Assembly (NCBI RefSeq): GCF_905475345.1
Contig: NC_066587.1
Location: 928,070 to 992,069 of the forward strand
Direction of reading: 5' to 3'
DNA from: Vespula vulgaris
Lineage: Eukaryota; Arthropoda; Insecta; Hymenoptera; Vespidae
DNA length: 64,000 nt
The notes under the pieces: generated by a model
Databases searched by the model: none
What the model saw: the letters and a program-made list of their open reading frames with translations, nothing else
What the model was told of the DNA's origin: nothing
Made by a program: the position numbers and the translations under genes
Shown here: piece after piece, positions 13,504 through 25,427 of the stretch
How positions within the stretch are numbered: the first letter of the stretch is position 1
How the letters are laid out: every line of letters begins with the position of its first letter

Positions 13504-14244
13504 ATGATCGGTATAACTCGAAGAAATTGGGCTTTGCGCCTATCGGTGGTGCTCAACGTTTGCGTACTACTTTACGTGTGCGCCCATTTTGGTTCCTCTT
13601 CCGGTCCTTGGATCGAAGAATCACCAACCAATTGGGCTGCCGCAGCACCACCGGCTATAGCTCCACCTGTGGCGGCACAAGCATCACGATCAAAAAATTC
13701 GATTATACAAGAGGATGTTAGTGGCGTTGCCGGTGGTGCTGGTGCAGCAACCATTGCTGATAGATCGTCAGTCAATCGTCTTTCGAATGGTACTCTGATC
13801 TCTGCCCTTTCTTCATTCTTCTCATCTTCCTCCTCCTCGTCTTCTTCTTCATCTTCATCATCTTCTTCTTCTTCTTTATTATCACCTGCCCCATCCTCTT
13901 CAACGAACAAAAGAAACAAGAAGAAAGGTCTACCGAACAAAATGATCGGAGGGATCGTCACTATGAAACCTACCTCGAAGGAGGCCAAGGTCAAAATACT
14001 CGACGATACGATTGGACGAGACGGTCATGCTGGCAATCGTACGGTATGTATTATTAATCATTTTCTTTCAATTATGTTAATAAAAATTATTTATAAATAT
14101 TTGTTTTAATCGATATGTGTGTGTATGTGTGTGTTATAATATAGAGATTATAAAAAAGATAAAAAAAGCCATGATGATTCGTGAAATATTTTTTTTTTAT
14201 ATATTATGTATCTTCGTAGATCGATCGTCTAATGTAATTGTTAA

Positions 14245-14296
<52 letters not shown>

Positions 14297-16743
14297 TTAT
14301 AATTCTTCTTTCCTCACCTCATCTATTTTTTTCTTTTTCTTTTTTTATACCAAAAGAAAAATATTAATGAACCGGCACCAGCACCAATACCACAACCAGC
14401 TGCCAATCTGAAGGAAGCCATATCTTGCAACGAAAAATCATTAGAACCTAGACGAGCCCAACGTGGAGATTATTGGGTTCTATATAATTACGTACCTATG
14501 AGTATGAAGGTGAAATGTTGGGAAAGCGTAACTTACACCACTCATGCCGACTACACCTTCCTGGATAACTTGGAACCATTGTTGGAACGTTGGAGAGCAC
14601 CGATATCGATCGCGATGCATGCTCCTGGCACAGACTTTTCGGCGACTTTAGACGCAATCAAATACTCAAGGAGCTGTGGTAGTCCATTGGTTTTTCAACT
14701 GGTGACATTTCATGTCTTTTTTAGCAGTAAACACGTGCCAAAATTGGTAAATAAATGCTTTCCATTCTTTCCGTTTTATTTAATCTTTATCTTTGTTCAA
14801 GTTCGTTTAGAATTATTCAAGTATCGATTAAATAATTTAATAAAAATGAATTCTAATGATCGTCCGAATGATCGAGCCATTTTTTAAAAATAATACTTTA
14901 GGTTCCGCCATCGGAAAAAGTTATGTCTGATACGTACAACTGTACGTTGGGACCACCCTGGGTCAATATAACACTTTCGAAGATGTACAAAAACGAGAAG
15001 AAACTTCTTTATCCAGTTAACGTTGGAAGAAACATAGCAAGAGAATCAGCACCGACTTATTATGTTTTTGCCAGCGACATAGAATTATATCCGAGTCCAA
15101 ATCTTCCGGAAAAGTTTCTTGAAATGATTCGCAAGAGAGATCAAGCAGCATTGCAAAAATCTAATCCAAAGGTTTACGTCTTGTCTATATTCGAAGTTAA
15201 CGAAAAGTATCGACCACCGAACAATAAAACTCATTTGGTAAGCTTTCGACAAAAGGCGCATTTTTATTAGTCGTAATAACGAGCTGCGATATCGTGTGCC
15301 GTGTGATGGTCGACCGAGTGAACTTGATGGCAATTAAATTCATGAAAGTATGTGTGTGAGAGAGAGAGAGAGAGTATATATGTACATAGGTCGAGCTGAT
15401 ACACACCTTCGGTTGAGTGTTTAGGTATGCGTTAGAGCGTCGCTTTACTATCAATATATGAATGTAGATATATACTTACATACGTGTATGTCCCCTGTGT
15501 CACATATGTAGCTATATATATATATACATATATGCGCTCTATAATACGTGTATACGACGTGCGAGGGTCGTTTAATCAACGAAGCTTCCTTTGACCGTGG
15601 ACCATGATGGGGACGGAATTAATGCTGTTATCTCGTTTCGCTTCGTCTCTCCCTCTTCTTACCTATTTTCAAATCACGACTTTTAGATTACTTTCTCATG
15701 TTCTACTATTATTTCATATATATATATATTTATTTATATTTATGTATCTATATATCACCAGGTACAAATGTTAAAAGCAGGAACAGCTATTCCATTTCAT
15801 AAGAAGCTTTGTTCCGGTTGTCACAACGTTCCACGTAGCAAGGAATGGCAGGAAGCTCCTGAAACCGAAGGTCTTCATGTATTTCACGTTGGAAAACGTA
15901 CGGGTAGCTTCGTTCATTGGGAACCTATTTTTATAGGAACTAACGAAGAACCTTTGTACGACGAACGACTCAGCTGGGAAGGAAAAAGTGATAAGATGCC
16001 GCAGGTACGTCATTGATCTTGATCGATCTCTAATTACTAATATGTATACTTTGTTTCTTTTTCTAATCACTCATATACATGTATGTTCGCTCACACACAT
16101 ATACACATACACGAATTATGTTATTTGGTATAAGTATAATATCATTATTCACACGATATATTTATTATGATTTGAAGGTATCAAGAATGTTATATGATAA
16201 TTATCGAACAGATAAGAATATTAATAAATATGCTATCATAGTAATATAGTTAAAAGTATATTATTTTGAAATTTGCGAATACATCGTGCTGATATAATTA
16301 AATATATATACAATTTTTTCAAATTAATAAATATGTTACTATGGTAATATAATTAAACCTAAATAATTAGAATTGTTTGTTCTCACAAATAATTAAATAT
16401 TCTTATTATGTTAATATGATCAAGCATATTATTTATTCAAATTGATAATGCAAATGGGTTTAATTAATGTATCCTATCCTATTAAATAAGAAATAAGATT
16501 ATGGAAAAGAATTGAATCGTCTAATTATTAAAATATATTTATCAGGGTTACACTCTCTGTGTCCTCGATTACGACTTTCTCATTTTGGACAACGCATTTT
16601 TGGTACATCGTCCTGGTATAAAGATCTTTAAAAAAGATCCTCATCGTGAAATGCTCACTGCTAAGACGAACGCATTGATCAAGAAAATTATCGTACCAGA
16701 ATTAAAAATCTTGTATGGTGCAAGAAAAGGATGTGCTGTCTAG
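13504..16743 (+). CDS. B4GAT1: Beta-1,4-glucuronyltransferase 1-like (GT49), complete, 5 exons
   Basis: Exons are 13504-14043, 14357-14746, 14902-15237, 15762-16004 and 16546-16743; all junctions are phase 0, giving 568 aa. The N-terminus RRNWALRLSVVLNVCVLLYV is a type II signal anchor. A low-complexity lumenal stem with a run of about 19 serines follows (residues about 100-125). The GT49 catalytic domain runs from about residue 200 to the end. Recognisable family blocks are RRAQRGDYWVLYNYVP, ISIAMHAPGTDFSATL, VNVGRNIARESAPTYYVFASD, GKRTGSFVHWEPIFIG and DYDFLILDNAFLVHRPG. Family knowledge: B4GAT1 adds GlcA to xylose to prime matriglycan on dystroglycan in the Golgi; insects carry several GT49 paralogs, so the exact substrate is inferred. 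The sugar/metal site reads D-I-E rather than the usual D-x-D. At 568 aa it is longer than human B4GAT1 (about 415 aa) because of the stem. Confidence 0.93.
14246..14292. repeat. (TA)n microsatellite in intron 1 of the GT49 gene
   Basis: A nearly pure TA run in the first intron, between a GTATGT donor at 14044 and the acceptor at 14355-14356. It is likely length-variable. Confidence 0.95.
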
Positions 16744-19619
16744 CCTCTACCACCATGAGCGCTTAGCGCTCTATACGGACACAAAACAAGTAAACCCATA
16801 TTGACTAGTTCGCTAATTTAAGAACTACCATTTGATCTTAATGTTTCTACGCCGATTATCTAGACACAATTTAAGCGTGTTACTAAAGATCATTAAAAAA
16901 GTTAAACATGTTCCATGAATCGTGCCAATTCAATGATAAATTATCAAAGATCCAATATCATCGTTTGTCATTAACGTTTCTCTAAGGTTTTTCTAAAGTT
17001 AAAAAAGTGAAAAAGGACAACAAAATGATAGATTCAAATCGATAGAGACTGTTACAAAGACATAATATAAATTCGTCGACTGAAAACTGGATTTGTCAAT
17101 TAAATTAATTTAAACAATTGATATTAATTTTAACAATTACTTCATGTTCATTGATGACTAATCTATCGAAAGTAATAATTAACAAATATCATTCTCTCGT
17201 TAAAAAATTTTTTGAAATAATAAGTTAATATCGCCAAGATAATAGATAAATATAGATATGATAAATATTATCAAGGTAAAGTCAACAGACAGAAATTTTT
17301 TTTTTTTTTCTTTTTTATCAAGTTATATAACAACTTCATATGCGTTAACAACGTTCACTTTAGAAAAACCTTTTAATATCCTTAATATATTTGCATATAT
17401 ATATTTCTTTGGAATCATTCATTTTCTCATACATATTTCAAATGGTCGCGCACGATGTATTTTATAAGTATTCCAAGAAAATAATGTATATGATGTTTTA
17501 TATAAGTTTCAATCTTCGATCGTCGAAGAATAAGAGTAACAACAATAACAACAACAACGTTTACAATTCGTATAAGAATATTCTACTCTTACGTCAATGT
17601 GTATCAACCTACATAAGTACACTTCGCATATAATGGACACTGAGAATCGAATAGACTTTCGCTGATTGCTTTGATCGATCTGTTACTAAATCGTCGTTGT
17701 TGAGCGTGTCTCTAAAAGTATCATAACACGACAATATCTTTCTTCTCTCTAGCCACGATTATTTTAATATTAGAACTACCGACGTATATTTTCAAATTGA
17801 TGGATATTAACAACATTCATTAATTTGATTTGATGATTACTTGAGGGAGAAAATTCATTAATTTGTTTGATTATATTAATCGAAGGAAACAAAAAAAGAA
17901 GATTTTGATTTTTAATGATTAAGTTTTGTGTATAATTATTAAAAAAAAAAAAAAATAAATAAATGACTGAAAAATAAATGATTTTAATTATGTCGGTAGT
18001 CTTAATATTAAAAATTTTGAAAAACTTGTTTTTCACACGCAACGTATCAATATACAGATAAATAAATGAGATTATATTGTTAACTTTCAAGTCATATTTC
18101 GATCGAAAGATTATAATCTAAGCTACGTTATTCAAACTTTATATATCACTTCAATCAAATGATACTTCAAACGGATGCACAGGCGATTTCTCTATAGTTA
18201 AATTATATATGAACAAAATAGCCAAACATATTTGAATCGAGGAAGCGTTTATACTTATACAAAGTATTTGTAAATTGAAGAAAGTCACTGTCCAAGACTG
18301 AGAAATATTTGATAACAATTTTCTAGAAACAGAGTTGTGGTAGTCGTTCGGTGAAATAAAACAAAATGGAAGATCAATTATTTGAAATGTGTTATTAAAA
18401 AAAAAAAGAGAGAGAGAAAGATTCACATCTTGTATCATACCATTCCGTTTTTCTTATCATTAACGAACCCAACTGGTGCTTCCACGATGAACTTGATTTA
18501 TATCAGTGTTCGAAGTAAACATTTTTTATTATTGGTGGTATGTCAATAATTGCTAAAGGGTATGACGTACACATGTATTCACGCATATATCTATACTCAC
18601 TACATTTTTATCATTTCAAATGATTAAGAACAAATATAATAGAGGTTTACTATCTGAAAACCTTCATTTCTTGCATTTACAAAAAATAAATTAGCCTACA
18701 AAATTAAATCAAAGATATTTCAAGTTATACGGTATGATCCAATATATATGTAGAATATATATTAAATATCATTAACTTCTTTTATTTACTTTATAGTCAA
18801 ATAGAATGAGATTAAGTCAAGAAAGAGATATTAAGTTAAATTTTTTAATCTTATAAGTTTGTAGAATAATATATAAGTCTTATCTTCTTCTTCTTCTTAT
18901 TCTTATAGGTTAGGTATCTTCATTGAATTTATTGCAAATAAGTTCTTGAATTTTCTTAAAATTTATATATATATATATATATATGTCGTTTAGATAGTAT
19001 GATAAATTTACATGTATGATAATCCACGTCACGAAGGATATACGTGCAAGTAAACATATAAATCAACTACATATGACCTACATTAACGAATTTACAGACA
19101 TATTTTTTTTAACAAAACATAAATCATGAGAAGTAAGATGTTTAGAAAAAGATTAATGTATGTATGTTGTGTGTATATATATATAACATTTTATATCTAA
19201 CAAAGTGTCTCTAACGACATGGCAAAGTTAATAATATAATATCTGCTGTACAGTTTTCACTTAAAACAAGCATTGTTTTTGTAGATACTCGATAAATTTT
19301 TATCTTTTCCTTTTTCTCTTTTTTTCCAACGAAAAAAAGTATAATACATTGGAAGAAGAATTACGAATAAATAAGTTAAATATATTCTTCTATGAATGAT
19401 AATAAGAAATTATAGTTCAAACCAAATTATTGGCCAGCTTCGAACAAAACTTTTAAGTAAATATATATTAAATGATTATTTAAGAACGAGCATGAAATGG
19501 ACATTTGTGAAGTAATATACATAATTATCTAAAAAGTTTATCATATTTAAAGAAGAAAATCATTATCATTTATCGATGGTTTAATTATATATATATATAT
19601 ATTCGTAATATTCATCATC

Positions 19620-19636
19620 ATAATAATAAAAATAAA

Positions 19637-19675
<39 letters not shown>
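19620..19675. repeat. (TAA)n microsatellite
   Basis: A TAA/ATA trinucleotide array, starting imperfect (AATAAAAATAAAAATAAT) and then pure for about 40 bp. Confidence 0.93.
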
Positions 19676-19677
<2 letters not shown>

Positions 19678-21719
19678 ATATAATATGTATTTATGTACAA
19701 GTACATTAATGAATAATGCGAACAGTACAGAATACTTATTATTGTAAATAATATATGTATGTATGTACCTATGTCATACCAATATATAAGTGTCATATCA
19801 ATTATGAAAGTTGCTCAAGTCATATATATATATATATATTTCTTTTTTTTTTTCTTATCCCAATAATTATACGTGATAAGGTAAATAAATGTAACAAAAA
19901 AAGTAAACGATAGATGTAATTTGTTTGATAGATTTCTAGGCCACTTTCATAATTGCAGACACATATTTACGTAGTTTTACTTTCATAAAAAACAAAACTC
20001 TTAGTCGCACTCGAATTAAATATGTATACTTTCGAGCTAACTATTATTCAAAAGAGTTTGACAGAGCTAGATAATGTTATATTTCGCCGGACGAAGGTCG
20101 CCTTGCATCGCAAGTTCCTTTCACATTCTCGCCTTTTATCTTAATTTTATAGGGGCTATGCTAAACTCTATGTAATTATTGCTCGCATCTAATATAATCA
20201 TATAATTACAATATTATATATATATATATATATATTATAGTATATAGGAATAATAATAATTGTAATATGTGTACTCTGTGCCTTATCGTTTTTATCTCTT
20301 ATGCGTATAAACGTGCACAAAATGCATACATATAATACATATATACATATACGCATACATGCATACATATGTATGTCTCTATAAACAGTAATGATCGATC
20401 GAATTATGAACATGTCCGGCCGGATGTAGGTATGGCTGTATGAAAAATTCAAACATTAAGATTAATGGTTTCATTGTATACAGATATATTATCTATTTTT
20501 TTTTCTAATGTAAACGACCGAGTGAGTCACTATTCTTAAGAGCGTACGAAGGAACTGATTACTTTCGTTCCCTTTTACTTTTTTTTCTCTTCGAATCGTT
20601 TATTTTTAACACGTGTATACATGTGGTAAGGATGTAGTAGTGTTTAAATATATATATATATATATAAATATGAATATATGGATATATATATATATATATA
20701 TATATTGAAAAAATTCCACGTGTTTCATTTTACACATCACACTTTTTCTATTTACTTTCTGATCATATGAGACTGCAAACGAATACTGCAATGAATGATT
20801 TATTAGAAATTGTAGTGTAATTCAATAAGACCTTTGACGACAACTCATACTATCTATACTCATTGATATTTTATTACAAAATTTTGTCATTGTTCTTCTT
20901 TTCACAGTATTTCTATTATATATATTTTATTTTTATTTATATTACTCTAATAATAATAATTGGATATTAAAAAATAAAAAGGAACGGCTATAGTGATTGA
21001 CCAAATTGTATCGTTATATATGTGTGTGTGTATATATATATATATATATACACCTATGTTTATTTCTAATAATAATATTCTAATAATAATTTCTAATAAT
21101 AATTATTTCTAATAATAATACCTATATCTATTTCATAGGAAATAAGATTATGTAGAATATTTGTTAATAGTATTGTATTCATTTATGAGGTTGTGTTCTT
21201 TTTTCTTTTTTAATAAGTTACTACTTAAAAATATTTTCAAAGAGTTAGAAAAAATACAAGGAAAGGATTTTTTAATTCCTAAACTGGTATTCTCCTTATA
21301 GCCATCCTGTATTAATGAGAAAAAAGAAATATATATAAGAAATGACACCCTACCGTTTTGCATTTAAGTTAAATATTGTGATTCATAGAAAGTAATATTG
21401 TGCCCGATCATACCAATCAACATTTCATGAACTATTGATTATGAAAATAGCTTGAATTATATATATTTATAAAAATATACGTTTTTTTTTTTTTTATATA
21501 ACTAAATCATTGTAACGTAAACCAACGAAAGGAAAGAATGTAAATTGAATTTTTTGAAATTTTGGATTTGGGCCATTTTCATAATTAATATGATACACGT
21601 ACGTGTAATAGTGTATTTATTATTCATCGATATAAGTTATATCTATATTCATATATTGTATTTTTTTTCCTCATTTTCTGTATATAATTATATATATATC
21701 GTTGATGTAAAACCTATTG

Positions 21720-21730
21720 AGAGAGAGAGA

Positions 21731-21764
<34 letters not shown>
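21720..21764. repeat. (GA)n microsatellite
   Basis: A GA dinucleotide run with one GGG interruption. Confidence 0.95.
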
Positions 21765-21768
<4 letters not shown>

Positions 21769-22468
21769 AAAAAAGATTATTGTGACCTAATTACATTTAA
21801 CTGATTGTAAATAAAGTATACTATATTATACAAATTTAATCACATTGAAATATATCTCTGTACACAAGAAGGTCGTATTTTTCCAGATAAAAAAAAAGTA
21901 ACACTGCATATGTTCTCTTGTAAATTTGAAAGAAAGAAAGAAAGAAAAAAAAAGGAAATTTTTTTTCTACGTATTGCAGAGGAAAAAAAGATAATTTCAT
22001 TAATTAATACATATCAAAATAATTTGCAATCTATCATATGTCGTAGGCATTCTCTTCATTTTTTTCCATTAAATCTTGCTACAGTGTATATAATAAAATT
22101 TTCTTGTAAAAGGATACAGATAAAATGGAAATGTTGCGATGAAATTTGAAATTACTCCCTTCCCGCCCTTTTAAAAAAATAATAACAACAACAACAACAA
22201 CAATAATAATAATAATAATCAAATGTTGTACGAATTGTATAAAAATTAAAAAATTAATTAAAATTAAATATATTACTGATGCGATCTTTATCATCGCTAT
22301 ATTTTATTATTTCTCATAATATGTATATATATATTTCAATTTGCAACGAAATGAATAAATTATGTAATGTATATTACATGTATGTTATTATTGTACATAC
22401 ATGCGTATATACTACATGAAATAATAACGATAAATCGTAATCGAATTACGTATATCTATATACATATA

Positions 22469-22688
22469 TACAAGGTGGTACATTTGAAATATGAACAAAA
22501 TTGACTAACTTAATATTTCATTATACACACATGCACGAAGATATTGTCAATAAAAATAAAAAAAAGAAAAAAAGAAAAAAATTATAATATTTTTAAAGGT
22601 AAGTATATAAGGACAGAAAAAAAATTTTGTTTTTTAATTATTTCATAAGTAAACATTTCGTTCTTATTTAAATGGAGCACCCTATATA
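22469..22688. mobile_element. Short inverted-repeat element (about 220 bp), MITE-like
   Basis: The left end ACAAGGTGGTACATTTGAAAT is an imperfect inverted copy of the right end ATTTAAATGGAGCACCCTAT. The interior is AT-rich with an A-rich run and has no coding capacity. The ends match the GGGTGG..CC / GG..CACCCT signature seen at 8.3-8.9 kb and at 40.5-41.1 kb, so these may be one family. The family name is unknown. Confidence 0.5.
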
Positions 22689-23881
22689 AGTATTTTACGT
22701 AAACGATTTGTCTGTTAATACCGATATATTTCTATAATAGTTTTATCGACAAAAATGTATTATCTCTTTTATCACTTTCTTTTAAGCAATGAAGTTTTCT
22801 AATCTCTAAATGCCATTACAAAAAAATTATATAACACAATTGTGTCCCTCCTCTTTTGTTTGATACAAAAAATAAAGCCAAACGATGTCATTATCCTTTA
22901 TTACTTATTTATATTTAAACACTCGATATATAATTCTTATACCTTTCGCTCAGCCCACTCTAATTTTGTAGAATTATGCGATAATTATTATTATCATTGA
23001 AGTTTTCCATATATTTTAAGAATTTTATAAATATTGAAAAAAATGAAAACTAATCGATTGTGTATTTTAAAATTGATTCAAATCGTTAGATTGACTCTTA
23101 GCGACATCTACAATATTTTTTCTTCATTTTCTTTTTTTAAATTTTTTTTTATACTTAAGGGACTATATTATTAAAAATTGTAATTATAAGTTTATATATA
23201 TATATCTAACCTTTATTTAATAATAATACGACAACATATTTGTTGGTATAATGAATATTATCGATTAAGAATTCATCATGAAAAGAATTTGTATATTTCA
23301 GTTTATTTAATTAAAATATACAGATTATATAAACGTGATCACACACATTTGTTCGAACGTATCATTTATACTCTTTTCTCGCACTTTCACGCTTCCTTAA
23401 ACCTGAGATAAAATATTTCTTTTCGATAATTATTTTCTTTATATTTTTTTCTCCACTTACTTCTATATTTCTTTTGTAAAACAACTATTCGGCATTTTGA
23501 AAATACTCTTCGTCTCTTTATTATATTTATTATATTATTATTATTACTATTATTGTTGTTGTGTTGTTGTTACTACTTTTATTATTATTATTTTTTTTTC
23601 TTTTAAATCTTTTTATTCCGACACTTGTGTCAAAGGCAATTTCAATTTATTTTTCTTTCTTATCAAAATTATACATAAATAAATGCAATGAAGAATAATA
23701 GCTTTTTTTCTTTCTACTCTTTCTTTTCTTTTCTTTATTACTTTTTTTTTTTTTTATTTCTTTTCGTTTATACTTTGAATTCTCCATAGCAAGGTCATGT
23801 ACATTTTTATCTACATACATTCATATTACATTTGCTATTTATATATATATATATACGTATATGTTCTATATATGTACCCAT

Positions 23882-23884
<3 letters not shown>

Positions 23885-23922
<38 letters not shown>

Positions 23923-23962
23923 CATACATATACGTATACATATATATATATATATATATACC
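23885..23962. repeat. (TA)n microsatellites
   Basis: Two TA runs separated by a short ACATACATATACGTATAC spacer, which is itself partly palindromic. Confidence 0.93.
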
Positions 23963-25427
23963 TATATTATATACAGCTATATGCAGCAGCCACCACATAC
24001 ACATATCACAAACCATAACAATTTTCAATGAAGCTCAAACTCATGCATCTTTTTACAGGTTGTCGTTGCATTTTTTTTTGCAACATTATTATTTAGTTCT
24101 ATCGCATGTGAATATCACAAAAAATACAATGATTACGATGCAAAATCCTCTTTTTGTATCTTCTTCTTTTCTTTTTTTTTTTTTTTTAAATGAGTGTATG
24201 GTATGTGAATGTACTGTACATGTATGTTAAAATGGTAACTGTTATAGGCACATGTCAATTAACAAATTATCTTTGCTCTAGATTTTGTTCACTTCTCTTA
24301 AAACGTTTCTTTTTCTTTCTTATTTTTTTTTTTTTTTTTACTGAACCTTTCTTCACGCTCTTTATCTTAAAATTTGACGCTTCCGCAAATATTTCTAAGA
24401 ATTTTTCTTTATTCCTTCCAATAAAGTAATAATCAATTATTAAATATTCAATTTCATCTTTAAAATTGCATTCGTATCAATTCATTGTTTTTGTATAAAG
24501 AACGATATCTCTCAAAAGTTACAAGTAGTCTATACAATCGTTATTGATTTATATATAATGATTTCACATTTTTCACAGATTCGATTATCACAAAATCTAT
24601 TTTATGCGAATGAAGAAATATAAACTATTTAAAAAGTAGAAACTTTTTAATTAGCATTGTGATATATTTATACTGCTGGAAGAACTGATCGTTGTCGGAG
24701 AAAAGTTATGAATGAAAAAGGATGAATTTCAATTTGGAAACAAGATAATTGGAATATAATCTACTTTTGTTTAAAACGTAAGATAAATTATAATTTTCTA
24801 CTTATAATTATGTACTTTAATTTGCATGGAATGTAATTGCTAGTGTACTTCGTACAAGTCACCATGCATTCTCTCTTATCCGTTTATAAAAAATGTATCA
24901 ATAATTTCCTAACACATGAATTAAAAAAGAAAGAAAAAAAAAAGTTAGAATAATAAAATATTGAAAAAAAAAAAAAGAAAAAAAAATGATCGATAGTTGT
25001 TCCAGCAATCATTACAATTGACACGTATAAACGTCGTCTATTCAACGTTATTACGTTAGCTTTATTAGATCTATTGCTTTTTGACCGTTTACTGCATTAT
25101 GATTACATCGTTATAATTTCTTAATGATCGAATTCGTATAGCGTAATATAGAATTCGAATTTTGTAATAAGAACAGTGAAAAGAGAGCGTACGAACGAAG
25201 TCCTTGGTATATCTATAAGTCCATGTCATATATATAACGGTATATTATTTAAATAAAATGCTATGTCCGAATTGATACGTATTCGTTTGTATTGTAATAA
25301 TAAAGAAACAAAAAAATATATATATGTATAAAAGAAACCCTGGAAAAGGAAAAACTGGAAAAAGAAAACTGGGAAAAAAAAAATAATTGAGTAAGTGAAG
25401 AAAAGCAAGGATATAGATTATGCAATT

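Larger units (their letters stand above)
16744..25427. other. Long AT-rich intergenic region
   Basis: About 8.7 kb lies between the GT49 stop and the 3' end of the phosphatase gene. No coding exon could be supported on either strand. It contains TA runs (for example 18968-18984, 20217-20235, 20648-20705, 23885-23962), a (TAA)n run (19620-19675), a GA run (21720-21764), poly-T runs and one short inverted-repeat element near 22.5 kb. The start must hold the 3' UTR of the glucuronyltransferase gene, but no AATAAA could be assigned with confidence. Confidence 0.7.
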
